NCBI GenBank assembly: GCA_035356615.1
Contig: DAOQSN010000009.1
Location: forward strand, 1 to 64,000
Direction: 5' to 3'
Length of the DNA: 64,000 nucleotides
DNA from: JAKQDH01 sp029558835
GTDB taxonomy: Bacteria; Planctomycetota; Phycisphaerae; UBA1845
Below the pieces are notes generated by a model. That model worked only from the letters and a program-made list of their open reading frames with translations. It did no database searches and was not told the DNA's origin. The translations under genes were made by a program, and so were the position numbers. This document shows positions 9,206-17,505 of the stretch, piece after piece; position 1 is the stretch's first letter, and each line of letters starts with the position of its first letter.

Positions 9206-10989
9206 CGCGTCACGCGTTCCATCTGCTTGACCCAGCGCCAGACCTGGTTGTGAGCCTGTCGCAACGTGGTTGCGTCCACCGCGCCAGGTGCGTAGCGCGC
9301 CGCTTGGGTGCTTTCCAGGAACTGGGCGACCGCCCCAGCCGAGGCTGCTGGATAGCCGTGTTCCGTCAGCAACGCTTGTATTTCGTTGGGGGCGCGATAT
9401 CCCGGCGGCAGGTCGAAGCGTTCGAGCACGTAGTTGCAGAGCACGTCGGCCAGCGCGGCCAGGTACGCCGCCGGCTCCGAGGCGTGTGCCGCGGCGCGCA
9501 AGGCCCGCCGGGCGGCAGGCAGCGCGCGTCGCCGTCGCGCCCAGCCCACGTCGGCGCGCAGGCGCGTCCGGAAGCGCACGAGGGCCGCGGCGCCCAGCCA
9601 CGCGATCGGGCAGGCAAGCAGCGTCGCCGACCAAGCCGGACTCCAGGCGAACGAGTGGGACGCCAGCAGGGCATTCACGTCCGCGTAGTTGGGAGAAATC
9701 CCCCCGGCCACCAGCGTCAGCTTGGCCTCCTCACCCGGGGGCGTGCCGCCCGTTTGGGGTAGCAGGGGCACCGGCTGGCCGCCGGGCGCGGGCGGATCGA
9801 CGGCGATGGCGATCGGTTCCGTCGTCAGCGAGACATACTGTTCGCTGTCGGTGTCGAAGTACGACCAGCGCAGTGGGGGGATTGCCTGTTCGCCCGCCTG
9901 TTTGGGAAACAGCGCGCGACGGAACACCTTGGCGTTGCCCTCCAGGGAACCCACCAACTCATCGGTGGTGAAATCGAAGCGGCTGGCAAGTTCCGCCTGG
10001 GCGGCCAGGTCGGGGCCCGCGATGCCCTCCAGTGGTGTGCCGCGGACGGTTAACGTCAAAGTGAGTGGCCGCCCCTGTTCGAGGCGCGTGGGCGCGGCAT
10101 CGGCGGTGAGGGTGTACCGCCCGACGGCACCCGTGAAGCCGGCGGGCCGGCCCTCGAGCGGCGGCGCCTTGACGGTGACGCTGATCGCCTCCGCCCGCGC
10201 GGTCTCCCGCCGGGAGTTGCGCACCTCGTAGCTGCCGAAGAAACCGCGCCCCAGCGAGGTGGGGTAGTCGACCTTCACGAAGACCGGGCCGATGGTCACC
10301 GTTCCCGGCTCATCCGCGCGCACGGTCTTGGTGACTTGCAGTACGGAGAAGCGCTGCCGGACACCGGCGGCATCCGTCCGCCAGACCTGCCGCTGAGTGC
10401 CCGGCTCATTCCCGAAGATCGAGAACTGCGACGCCCGCTGGTCCATGGCCGAGCGGAAGAGGTTGATGTCGTCGAGGTACCGGCCCTGCATTTGCAGGTC
10501 GCGGATGCCCACCCGCAGGGTGGCCGTGCAGGACTGGGTGACGTACAGCGTCCGCGGCTGCACGTCCAGCTCGACGAACACGTAGTCGGAGGTTTGCGTT
10601 GTCCGCCGGACGGTGATCGTGACCGGCTCGGTTTCGTATGATCTCCCGTCGGCCATAACCCGCACGGGGCCGAGGACGTAGGTTCCCTCCTGTCTCGCCG
10701 TCAGGCGCAGGTGGTACGTGTAGCTGACGCGCTCGCTGCGCCGGCCGTTGACGATCGAGACCATCGAGGACTGGCTGGGGTTGGGTTGCGCCAGGCGCAG
10801 TTCCAGCCCGTCGGGCACGGTCGCCTCGGGACTGGTGGGTACGCCGATGTTCGTGCAGACGAGCTGCGCGTCCACGGCCTCGCCCACCTCGAGCACCTGG
10901 CTGCCGAGCTGCAGGTCGATGCCCGGGCTCTGCAGCGCGCTCAGCGGCGGCAGGAAGCACATGATGACAATGGCCTGCGTTGCGAACAT
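9202..10989 (-). CDS. batD: BatD-like protein (aerotolerance operon)
   Basis: The protein (595 aa) is a BatD-family membrane protein. It has a signal peptide, then tandem immunoglobulin-like beta domains (for example VGEAVDAQLVCTN, GTYVLGPVRVMADGRSYE, KTVRADEPGTVTIGPVFVKV), a membrane segment near SATLLACPIAWLGAAALVRF, and a cytoplasmic helical tail rich in Ala/Arg ending KQMERVTR. Bat proteins are envelope partners of MoxR ATPases and vWA proteins; their molecular role is not settled. A 318-bp gap full of repeats separates it from batC upstream, so it may be transcribed from its own promoter. The batE start overlaps its stop. Confidence 0.88.
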   Translation of the reverse strand: MFATQAIVIMCFLPPLSALQSPGIDLQLGSQVLEVGEAVDAQLVCTNIGVPTSPEATVPDGLELRLAQPNPSQSSMVSIVNGRRSERVSYTYHLRLTARQEGTYVLGPVRVMADGRSYETEPVTITVRRTTQTSDYVFVELDVQPRTLYVTQSCTATLRVGIRDLQMQGRYLDDINLFRSAMDQRASQFSIFGNEPGTQRQVWRTDAAGVRQRFSVLQVTKTVRADEPGTVTIGPVFVKVDYPTSLGRGFFGSYEVRNSRRETARAEAISVTVKAPPLEGRPAGFTGAVGRYTLTADAAPTRLEQGRPLTLTLTVRGTPLEGIAGPDLAAQAELASRFDFTTDELVGSLEGNAKVFRRALFPKQAGEQAIPPLRWSYFDTDSEQYVSLTTEPIAIAVDPPAPGGQPVPLLPQTGGTPPGEEAKLTLVAGGISPNYADVNALLASHSFAWSPAWSATLLACPIAWLGAAALVRFRTRLRADVGWARRRRALPAARRALRAAAHASEPAAYLAALADVLCNYVLERFDLPPGYRAPNEIQALLTEHGYPAASAGAVAQFLESTQAARYAPGAVDATTLRQAHNQVWRWVKQMERVTR

Positions 10990-11013
10990 CTGCTCTCTCT
11001 CACCGCCCGGGCG

Positions 11014-11060
11014 GCCCAGGTCCTTTGGACCTGACGGGTGGCCCAGGTCCTTTGGACCTG
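11014..11060. repeat. Two direct copies of a CAGGTCC/GGACCTG hairpin
   Basis: GCCCAGGTCCTTTGGACCTG occurs at 11014-11033 and 11041-11060. Each copy is a 7-bp stem (CAGGTCC, TTT, GGACCTG). A third copy with one base change lies at 53245-53264. They lie directly upstream of batD and might act as terminators after batC, but no T-tract is present. Confidence 0.8.
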
Positions 11061-11137
11061 GGGGGGGACTGATGACGGGTGCGAACGGGCTCCGGACGCA
11101 GCCCCATGCTTACCCGCGACTGCCGTCGCGTACGTGT

Positions 11138-11254
11138 CTAGCGTCTTCGGCGTTGTGGGTGCCATGCTTACCCGCGACCGCGGTCGCGGGTAAGCATGCC
11201 TCTGCGGACGCGGCACATGCCCACCCCCGCCTGCGGCGGGTGAGGGCATGGCAC
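11138..11254. repeat. Two-part palindromic element P, copy 1
   Basis: A leader (AGCGTCTTCGGCGTTGTG) is followed by a perfect 36-bp palindrome at 11163-11198 whose left half is CATGCTTACCCGCGACCG. A 14-bp spacer follows, then a second palindromic block (GCACATGCCCACCCCC ... GGGTGAGGGCATGGCACC). The whole composite recurs in reverse orientation at 24388-24505. Partial copies flank this one at about 11104 and 11268. It fills the batC-batD gap. Confidence 0.85.
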
Positions 11255-11307
11255 CCACGCTAAACAGGTACGCCGTCGCGGGAAAGCATGGCACCCATCC
11301 ATCTCAC

Positions 11308-12459
11308 CTACCAGTCTTTCTCCACTGGTCTCAGCGGCACCGGAGGCATCGGCTGGCCGCGCTGTTCCTTTCGCCGACGTTGCTGATCCATCAGGCGGCG
11401 CAGCTCGCGCACCGCCTGTTCCCGCGAGTTGCGTTCGGCCTGGCTTGCCGCTGCTTCGGCTTCCTCCTTCTGTTCGTCACCCTCTTGCGCCTGGGCGGCC
11501 TGCTCCTGCTGCTGTTGCTGCGCCTCCTGTGCCTGTTGCTGCTGCGCCTGCTGTTGCTGTTGGTCCTGCTGCTGTCCCTGCTGTTGCTGCGCCTGTTGGT
11601 CCTGCTGTTGCTGGCCCTCCTGCGGTGACGACTGCTGCTGGTCCTGCGATTGCTGCTGGTCCTGGGACTGCTGCTGCTGGAGTTGTTCCTTCAGGGCCCG
11701 CCAGGTGGTGCCGGCCTTGAAGTGGGCGTCGCGGGCGGCCCCGTACACGGAGGCGGGTTCCCCTCCCGCGGGTTCGGGCACGCCGGGTCCGTCTTCCGGA
11801 GCATGGGACAGCACGTCCTGGTAATTGCGCATTGCGTTTTCGAGCTTGCCGATGGCGGCCTTCGGGTCCTGACTCGCCAGTGCCTCGGCGTGGTCGCAGG
11901 CGCCGAGGGCATACACAGCTTGCTCCTGCACGGTGCGCTGCGGGGCCAGCTTCGCCCGCTCGAACGCGGTTCGGGCCTGTTCATACTCACCGAGGGCGTA
12001 ATGGGTGAGGCCCTGGTTGAACGCAATCTCCGCAGCGTCTGGTCGCTCCCGGCCGGCCTGGTTGTACGCCTCCAGTGCCTCGCTCGTCTTGCCTTCTTTG
12101 AACAGGCGATTGCCCCGGCGCACCAGTTCCTGCGGCGAAAGTGGCGCGCCGGCGGGCGAAGCCGCGGGCGGCGCTGCGGACACCGTCTGCGCCGAGGACG
12201 GGGCTTGTGCCGACGCCGACCCCCAGAGCGGCCCGAGCACCAACAGGCAAAGTGTCAAGCAGGACCACGAACGGGGCAACCCGAGACTCGAAGCAGGGTG
12301 GCATGGCCAAGTCCCGGCGCGCCGGGACCCTGTTCTTCCGGCGGAGCGCGCGGAGCCCGGAGCAGCATGCCGGCGCTCGCCTGGGGCGAGCTTGGGCATG
12401 CCACGCTCGTTTCCCCTTGGCGTGGTCCCGTGCAGAATCCACATGATCGACGCCCTCAT
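11308..12459 (-). CDS. BatC-like TPR protein with glutamine-rich tail
   Basis: The protein has a signal peptide (LTLCLLVLGPLWGSASAQA), TPR helices (VRRGNRLFKEGKTSEALEAY, AFNQGLTHYALGEYEQA, AVYALGACDHAEALA) and then a strikingly Gln/Ala-rich low-complexity segment of roughly 70 residues. It ends with a charged helix (AVRELRRLMDQQRRRKEQ). BatC proteins are TPR partners of the BatA/BatB vWA proteins. The ATG overlaps the upstream vWA gene as ATGA. Residues 19-55, between this start and the signal peptide, are encoded by repeat element E2. No better start with a ribosome site is evident next to the signal peptide. Confidence 0.8.
   Translation of the reverse strand: MRASIMWILHGTTPRGNERGMPKLAPGERRHAAPGSARSAGRTGSRRAGTWPCHPASSLGLPRSWSCLTLCLLVLGPLWGSASAQAPSSAQTVSAAPPAASPAGAPLSPQELVRRGNRLFKEGKTSEALEAYNQAGRERPDAAEIAFNQGLTHYALGEYEQARTAFERAKLAPQRTVQEQAVYALGACDHAEALASQDPKAAIGKLENAMRNYQDVLSHAPEDGPGVPEPAGGEPASVYGAARDAHFKAGTTWRALKEQLQQQQSQDQQQSQDQQQSSPQEGQQQQDQQAQQQQGQQQDQQQQQAQQQQAQEAQQQQQEQAAQAQEGDEQKEEAEAAASQAERNSREQAVRELRRLMDQQRRRKEQRGQPMPPVPLRPVEKDW
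12297..12404. repeat. Inverted-repeat element E2 inside batC 5' end
   Basis: The same ends as E1 (GGTGGCATGGCCAAG ... CTTGGGCATGCCAC) enclose 108 bp. The interior shares CCGGCGGAGC and GCATGCCGGCGC with E1, and has its own inner hairpin GTCCCGGCG/CGCCGGGAC. It is read in a different frame from E1 (RGMPK here, VACPS in E1), yet both frames are open. Confidence 0.8.
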
Positions 12460-13634
12460 GCCTGTTCCCCCGTGCCGGCCGCGGACCAGACCCGCAGGGC
12501 TCCTCCGGTCGCGTTCCGCCGCCGCTCATGGATAAACATCTCCAGCGTCAACAGCAAGAGCGCCCCGGCCACGAACCACTGGTACCGCGGCTTGGAGCGT
12601 TGGCGTTCCTCGGTGGTAAGCTGATGGCGTTGCATACCAGCCAGGGCGTCCACCACGCGCGGCAAATCGGCCAGCCGCGCGTAGATGCCCTGCCCGCCTG
12701 CCTGGGCCAGGTTGCGCAGATAGTCTTCGTTGAGCCTGGAAAACACAATCTGCCCGTTGTACACCAGCGACCGGCTGCCCGGCTCCGCATCGGAAGGCAC
12801 CTCGGCCCCGGCCGGCGACAGCGGATCCCCGACGCCGATCGTGAACACCTTGATACCGTGCTCATCAAAGACCTCCTTCGCCGCCTTCTCAGCTTCGCCC
12901 TCGTGATCCTCGCCATCGGTGAAGACGAGAATGAGCTTGGTGGCCTCGGGTGGAGATGCGGCGAAGAACTCGGAGGCTTCGTAGATCGCTTCCGCGATGG
13001 CGGTACCTCCGCGCGGGGCGCTGCCGACGTGCAAGGTGTCCACCGCCTGGCGGAAGAAGCCGTGATCGAGCGTCAGTGGCACCTTCATCGACGCGGAGCC
13101 GGCAAAGGCGAGCAGCCCCAACCGACTGCCCTGCTGCAAGGTGGAGCGCTCGGTAAGCTGGCTGCGGATCAGGTCCTTGGTGTGCTCCAGGCGGTTGGGT
13201 GCCAGGTCGCGGGCCAGCATCGACCGGGACACATCGACAGCCACCACGACGTCGATGCCGAAGGCGCGCTGCTTCTCCATGTAGATGCCCCAGCGCGGAC
13301 CGGTTAGGGCGATGGCCAGCAACAGGATGGCAGAGCCGACCGCCCCCGCCCGCACCGCCTGGCGCAGCGCACTGGCACCGGGCGTCAGGGCCGCCGCCAA
13401 CGGCGCTGATGTGAGGGCCAGCAGCGCCCGCCGGCGTCGCCACGCGCCGTACACATACAGGGCTCCCACCAGCGGCACGATCCCCACCACCCACCACAGG
13501 TGAGGCTGATCCAGCGGGAGCTTGCCCACGTCCGTCAGCAGAAACAGCGCCAGCGCCGCCGCGACGAGCCCGGTGGGCACGAGCAGGCCCCACGCCACAA
13601 AGACCGAGAGAGGATAGACGCTGCGCTGTTTCAT
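12456..13634 (-). CDS. batB: vWA-domain membrane protein, BatB-like
   Basis: The protein (392 aa) has two N-terminal membrane segments (VAWGLLVPTGLVAAALALFL and WVVGIVPLVGALYVYGA), a third before the vWA domain (SAILLLAIALTGPRWG), and a C-terminal segment (WFVAGALLLLTLEMFI). The von Willebrand A domain keeps the metal-ion-dependent adhesion site: DVSRSM for the DxSxS motif and FTDGEDHEG for the later Asp. It overlaps the upstream vWA gene by four bases, which is typical of translationally coupled Bat genes. The label BatB rather than BatA is by gene order. Confidence 0.88.
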   Translation of the reverse strand: MKQRSVYPLSVFVAWGLLVPTGLVAAALALFLLTDVGKLPLDQPHLWWVVGIVPLVGALYVYGAWRRRRALLALTSAPLAAALTPGASALRQAVRAGAVGSAILLLAIALTGPRWGIYMEKQRAFGIDVVVAVDVSRSMLARDLAPNRLEHTKDLIRSQLTERSTLQQGSRLGLLAFAGSASMKVPLTLDHGFFRQAVDTLHVGSAPRGGTAIAEAIYEASEFFAASPPEATKLILVFTDGEDHEGEAEKAAKEVFDEHGIKVFTIGVGDPLSPAGAEVPSDAEPGSRSLVYNGQIVFSRLNEDYLRNLAQAGGQGIYARLADLPRVVDALAGMQRHQLTTEERQRSKPRYQWFVAGALLLLTLEMFIHERRRNATGGALRVWSAAGTGEQA

Positions 13635-14758
13635 GGCATCCTGCGAAACCGGGTGTTAACCAGGAAGACCTCTACCCCGAGCACAGCCAGCGCGACTACC
13701 AGGGCGATGCGCACGGCCCCCAGATCATCATAGTACTCGCGCTCACCGGTGCGCCGCCGCTCCAGCTTGTCGATCTCGTCATAGATCGTGACGAGCGACT
13801 CGGTGTCCGTGGCGCGGAAGTAGCGGCCGCCGGTGACGCGGGCGATTTCCTGTAGCGTGCGCTCGTCGACCTGGGCCGTCGGCCGGGCAAAGAAACCGAA
13901 CGGCGTCTGCGCCCGGCGCTCCGCGCCCACGGCGCCGATGGTATACACTTTGATACCCAGAGCGGCCGCCAGCTTGGCGGCCTCCACCGGGTTGGGGGCC
14001 TCGCGCCGGGCCTCCGGCGCCGGGTTGTCGGCGCCGTCGGTGAGCAGGATCATCACCTTGCTTTTGGCGGGCTCCGCGCCCGCGATGCCGGCGACGGCCT
14101 GTTCGCCCGCGCGCCGTAACTCGTCGGTCCCCAGCACGATGGCGTCGCCCAGAGCGGTGTTGTCAGCCTCCGGGTGACGGTAACGCTCCTGGCCCTGCAC
14201 CCAGCCGGGGATGTCCGTTTCCTTAAGCAGGTTGACCAGGTTGGCCTGGTCGCGCGTGAGCGGGCATTTCACGTCGGCGTACCGCGCAAAGCTCACCATG
14301 CCGATCAGGTCGTTGGCCCGCCCGGGCAGGTTCTGCTGTCCCAGCACGAAGTCCTCGAAAACACGCTTTACCGCATCGACGCGGCGTACCCACTGTCCTT
14401 GCAGGGCGAAGTCGGTTTCGGCCATGCTGCCGGAGACGTCCAGCACCATCTCGATGGCGATGCCCTCGGCCGTGTCCCGCACCAGCCCCCCCGCCTGTGG
14501 CCTCGCCAGCGCGAAGAGCAGAACTGCGACGGCGGTCGTCCGCAGCAGCGCCGGCAGGAACCACAGCCGCTGTGCCCAACTGCGCGGTAGAGGGGCGGGT
14601 CCTCCAAGACGCTGGGCAAACGGAAAACGGAAGGTCGCGTGCCGGCGCGGACTCCGCGCCCGCACCCACAACCAGGGCAGAGTCAGAAGGAAGAGCGCAC
14701 CTAAAGTCGCAAACACGGGACCCGGTGCGAAGTGGATTTCAGGGAGCCTGCTCAGCAA
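13631..14758 (-). CDS. batA: vWA-domain membrane protein, BatA-like
   Basis: The protein (375 aa) is the first of two vWA proteins. It has an N-terminal membrane segment (VFATLGALFLLTLPWLWV), a second one (ALLRTTAVAVLLFALARP), a vWA domain with intact DVSGSMAE and LLTDGADNPAPE metal-site motifs, and a C-terminal membrane anchor (VRIALVVALAVLGVEVFLV). In related operons MoxR AAA ATPases act on such vWA proteins. The start overlaps the end of the preceding DUF4381-like gene by 20 bases, and the end overlaps batB by four. Confidence 0.9.
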   Translation of the reverse strand: MLSRLPEIHFAPGPVFATLGALFLLTLPWLWVRARSPRRHATFRFPFAQRLGGPAPLPRSWAQRLWFLPALLRTTAVAVLLFALARPQAGGLVRDTAEGIAIEMVLDVSGSMAETDFALQGQWVRRVDAVKRVFEDFVLGQQNLPGRANDLIGMVSFARYADVKCPLTRDQANLVNLLKETDIPGWVQGQERYRHPEADNTALGDAIVLGTDELRRAGEQAVAGIAGAEPAKSKVMILLTDGADNPAPEARREAPNPVEAAKLAAALGIKVYTIGAVGAERRAQTPFGFFARPTAQVDERTLQEIARVTGGRYFRATDTESLVTIYDEIDKLERRRTGEREYYDDLGAVRIALVVALAVLGVEVFLVNTRFRRMP

Positions 14759-16010
14759 TTGTTAACTCCGTGTCGGCGCGCGCGGGCGGTGCTGCCTGCC
14801 CGCCCTCCGGCAGCGGTCCCACCGCGGCGGTCCGGGCTGCCAGGAACCGCGTTCGCTCGGCCGTCCGCTCGATGAACGAACGGGCGGTGCTCAGCACCTC
14901 GCTCGCCTCGTCCGGCACCGGCTGATGCCGGGCATACTTCACCATATCGCAGGCGGTGAGGAAGCGCCCGAAACTGTGCTTCTCCTCCGGCCCGAGGATC
15001 AACTCGGCGCGCACGCTGTCGAAGAACTCCTCCGTGGTCTGCTCAGGGGCGGCCACGTCGAACCCGCGCTCTACGTATTGCCGGACCAGCTCGTTGAGGC
15101 GGTAATAGAACGCGCGGAAGTTGTCCCCTTCCAGCAGTCTCTCGGCCAGCAGCTTCTCCAGTTCCGCCAAGGCCCATTCCGCCGGCGGGATGAGCGGTGC
15201 CGCCGGTCCCGCGCGGCGGTGCCGTCGGCGCATGGCCAACCAGAGAGCCAGCGCCACCACGATGAACGCCGCCACCCCGATCACCAACCACCGTATGCTC
15301 TTCCAGGCAAACGGATCCGGTGGCAGCTCGACCGGTGCCGGCATGGTCAGCTTGGCCATTTCCTCCTGCGAAGGGTTCTGCCCGGGCGGGAGCACGGCCG
15401 TCAGGGTCAAGGGCTCGGTGGTAAGCTGTTGTTCCTCGGGCGCCGGGGTGGGCGTGCTGCGCGCGGGGCCCTTCGCCGGCTGGGTGGTCGTGGTTTCTGT
15501 AAGCGATGGCTGCGGCGCCGATGGTGGCGCCTCGGCCGGGGTTTCCGGCGAAGGCGTCTGGAGTACATAGTATGCAGCGGCGCCGGGCAATTCGTACTGG
15601 CCCGGCAGGAAGAACTCCAGGTCGAAAGTCTGCGTCCAGCGACGTTGATTATCGCGGGTGGGTTCGGCCACGGTGCTGCCCCGCGCGAGGGCGCGATATT
15701 CAAAGCCCCCGGCGCCGGCTTCCTTCAGACGACTCAGATAATCGTCCAGTCGCAAGGTCGCCGTCGCCGGCGCCCGGGCCTCGATTGTGAGGCGCGCGCG
15801 TTGCGTGTACGGCACGTTGTCGCGCGCCGCGCGCAGCGTCAGCACAACGGGGCCTGCCTGCGCGGTGCGCTCCACCGGCGCGCCCGCGAGTTCCGCCGTC
15901 CTGCTTCGACCAGGCGAGGTCGTTTCGCGCCCGCAGCCTGCGGGCAGCGTGCCGAGTGCAGCGAGGCTGGCCAGCAGCAGAGCGCCTATGTATCTGGTCG
16001 AACCCATCAT
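14739..16010 (-). CDS. DUF4381-like/BatD-like membrane lipoprotein of the Bat locus
   Basis: The protein (423 aa) starts with a hydrophobic signal ending LPAGC, probably a lipobox with an unusual -3 residue. A beta-rich extracytoplasmic domain follows (VVLTLRAARDNVPYTQRARL), then a Pro/Thr-rich linker, a membrane helix (WLVIGVAAFIVVALALWLAM) and a cytoplasmic helical domain (LLEGDNFRAFYYRLNELVRQ). The last part resembles the DUF4381-type tail found in MoxR-vWA operons. The frame is open further upstream, but the paired ATGs at 16010/16007 precede the signal. It lies 34 bp after the DUF58 gene. Confidence 0.7.
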   Translation of the reverse strand: MMGSTRYIGALLLASLAALGTLPAGCGRETTSPGRSRTAELAGAPVERTAQAGPVVLTLRAARDNVPYTQRARLTIEARAPATATLRLDDYLSRLKEAGAGGFEYRALARGSTVAEPTRDNQRRWTQTFDLEFFLPGQYELPGAAAYYVLQTPSPETPAEAPPSAPQPSLTETTTTQPAKGPARSTPTPAPEEQQLTTEPLTLTAVLPPGQNPSQEEMAKLTMPAPVELPPDPFAWKSIRWLVIGVAAFIVVALALWLAMRRRHRRAGPAAPLIPPAEWALAELEKLLAERLLEGDNFRAFYYRLNELVRQYVERGFDVAAPEQTTEEFFDSVRAELILGPEEKHSFGRFLTACDMVKYARHQPVPDEASEVLSTARSFIERTAERTRFLAARTAAVGPLPEGGQAAPPARADTELTIAEQAP

Positions 16011-16044
16011 AGTCCCAAGTTCACAGTCCCTGCGTCTCGTCGGC

Positions 16045-16920
16045 TCAGCGCCGTCGTTCCCGTCGGCGGAAGCAGGCGACCAGCGGCTCCACATACGACT
16101 CATCCGTGCGCAGATCGAGCACATCGGTCTGCAAGCGACGAAACAGCGCCTGGCGGGCGGCCTGGCTCGCGCGCACCTGGGCCGCGTAAGCACGGCGCAC
16201 CAGCCGACTGCCTGTATCCACGATCCGCCGCTCACCGGTTTCCGGGTCCTCCAGCTCGGCGAAGCCCACGGCCGGCAACTCCAGTTCCCGCGGGTCGGTG
16301 ATCGTGATGGGCAGCAGGTCATGGCGACGATTGGCGATGCTCAGGGCCGTCTCGTAGTTTTCCGCCAGGAAGTCACTCACCAGGAAGCAGACGGTCTTGC
16401 GGATGGTCACGCGGTCCAGAAACCGCAAGGCCTCCGCAATGTCCGTCCCCCGCCCGGTTGGTTCGTGATACAGCAACTCCCGGATGATCCGCAGCACGTG
16501 ACGCGTGCCTTTCTTGGGAGGTACGTACTTCTCGACCCGATCGGAGAACAGGATCAGCCCGACCTTGTCGTTGCTGCGGATGGCCGAGAACGCCAGTACC
16601 GCACAGAGCTCGGCGGCCATGTCCACCTTGAAACGCGTCGTGCTGCCGAAGAACCCGGACCCGCTGACGTCCGCCAGCAGCATCACCGTCAGCTCCCGCT
16701 CCTCGCGGAAACGCTTGACGAACGGGGCGCCGAAGCGGGCGGAGACGTTCCAGTCGATGATGCGCACGTCGTCGCCATACTGATACGGAGCGACCTCCTC
16801 GAACTCCATACCCCGGCCCCGAAAGGCGGAGTGGTACTGCCCGGCAAAAACATCATTGACCACCCGCCGGGTGCGGATCTGAATCTGGCGAACCTTTTTG
16901 AGCAGCTCACGAGAAATCAT
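16045..16920 (-). CDS. DUF58 (vWA-like) protein of the MoxR/Bat locus
   Basis: The protein (291 aa) is a complete DUF58 protein. It has the N-terminal signature RRVVNDVFAGQYHSAFRGRG, then FEEVAPYQYGDDVRIIDWNV and TVMLLADVSGSG, whose DVSGSG resembles a vWA metal site. It is soluble with no membrane segment. DUF58 genes normally follow moxR directly; here an S23 gene intervenes, and the start codon overlaps the S23 stop as ATGA. The bases just before the ATG belong to a CAATCGN heptamer array, so there is no Shine-Dalgarno sequence, and translation probably depends on coupling. Confidence 0.92.
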   Translation of the reverse strand: MISRELLKKVRQIQIRTRRVVNDVFAGQYHSAFRGRGMEFEEVAPYQYGDDVRIIDWNVSARFGAPFVKRFREERELTVMLLADVSGSGFFGSTTRFKVDMAAELCAVLAFSAIRSNDKVGLILFSDRVEKYVPPKKGTRHVLRIIRELLYHEPTGRGTDIAEALRFLDRVTIRKTVCFLVSDFLAENYETALSIANRRHDLLPITITDPRELELPAVGFAELEDPETGERRIVDTGSRLVRRAYAAQVRASQAARQALFRRLQTDVLDLRTDESYVEPLVACFRRRERRR

Positions 16921-17369
16921 GGGGATTGTCGATTGGCGATTGTCGATTGGCGATTGCAGGGGCCTTGCGAGTCCCTGCCCGACGGCGTGCGACGGTGGTC
17001 ATTGCTGCCTCCGTCCGATAGACGCGACCGGGCGGTCTTCCGTGATGCTCCTGCAACGGCCGTGAGTTCGTTTGCCTCTGCCGCCAGTTCGGCGAGGCGT
17101 CGGGGTTTCACGAGCTCGCTTTCGGCGAGCAGCTCCAGCCAGTAACCGCACTCGTCTGCTTCCTCCTCGACCAGGGCCATTTTGGCTACGAAGTCCGCTC
17201 GCGACCGCGCCCGGCACGCGGCCCGGTAGTTCGCTCCCACGGAAGTAGCCGCGCGCAGCAACTGCCGCGCGATGACATCCGCCGTCACGTTACGCGGCAA
17301 CCCGCCGCACAGCCGGATCACCCGCAGGGCAAAGGCCTTCGTGCGCGTCTTCAGCTCTTCCGCGTTCAT
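16917..17369 (-). CDS. Four-helix-bundle protein (S23/IVP family)
   Basis: The start MNAEELKTRTKAFALRVIRL and the segments QLLRAATSVGANYRAACRAR and ADECGYWLELLAESELV match the family of four-helix-bundle proteins first noted in 23S rRNA intervening sequences. A related fold occurs in Avd accessory proteins of diversity-generating retroelements. Core family members are about 115-125 aa; this one runs about 30 residues longer, and its last ten residues are encoded by a heptamer array. The ATG at 17369 fits the family start better than the one at 17384. The gene sits between moxR and DUF58, where no such gene is expected, and is bracketed by CAATCGN arrays. The molecular function of the family is unknown. 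Confidence 0.85.
   Translation of the reverse strand: MNAEELKTRTKAFALRVIRLCGGLPRNVTADVIARQLLRAATSVGANYRAACRARSRADFVAKMALVEEEADECGYWLELLAESELVKPRRLAELAAEANELTAVAGASRKTARSRLSDGGSNDHRRTPSGRDSQGPCNRQSTIANRQSP
16922..16956 (-). repeat. Heptamer array H1, five CAATCGN units
   Basis: On the minus strand five 7-bp units are read: CAATCGC, CAATCGA, CAATCGC, CAATCGA, CAATCCC. The array encodes the C-terminus of the S23 protein and ends one base before the DUF58 start codon. Confidence 0.9.
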
Positions 17370-17409
17370 GGACACCGCCTGCATGTATTGCCGCTTCGGT
17401 CTCTCTCTG

Positions 17410-17444
17410 CAATCGTCAATCGTCAATCGCCAATCGCCAATTGG
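17410..17444 (+). repeat. Heptamer array H2, five CAATCGN units
   Basis: On the plus strand five units are read: CAATCGT twice, CAATCGC twice, CAATTGG. It lies 41 bp before the S23 start codon and is inverted relative to H1, so H1 and H2 form an inverted pair around the S23 gene. Confidence 0.9.
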
Positions 17445-17505
17445 TTCAGCCGCCGCCCCCCGGTTCGCTACCCCGCACTCGCGTCGACGTCCCGTCCCCT
17501 CTCCG

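Noticed and set aside
16917..17369. Avd of a diversity-generating retroelement
   Set aside because: No reverse transcriptase, template repeat or variable repeat is seen in the window; only the four-helix fold family is shared.
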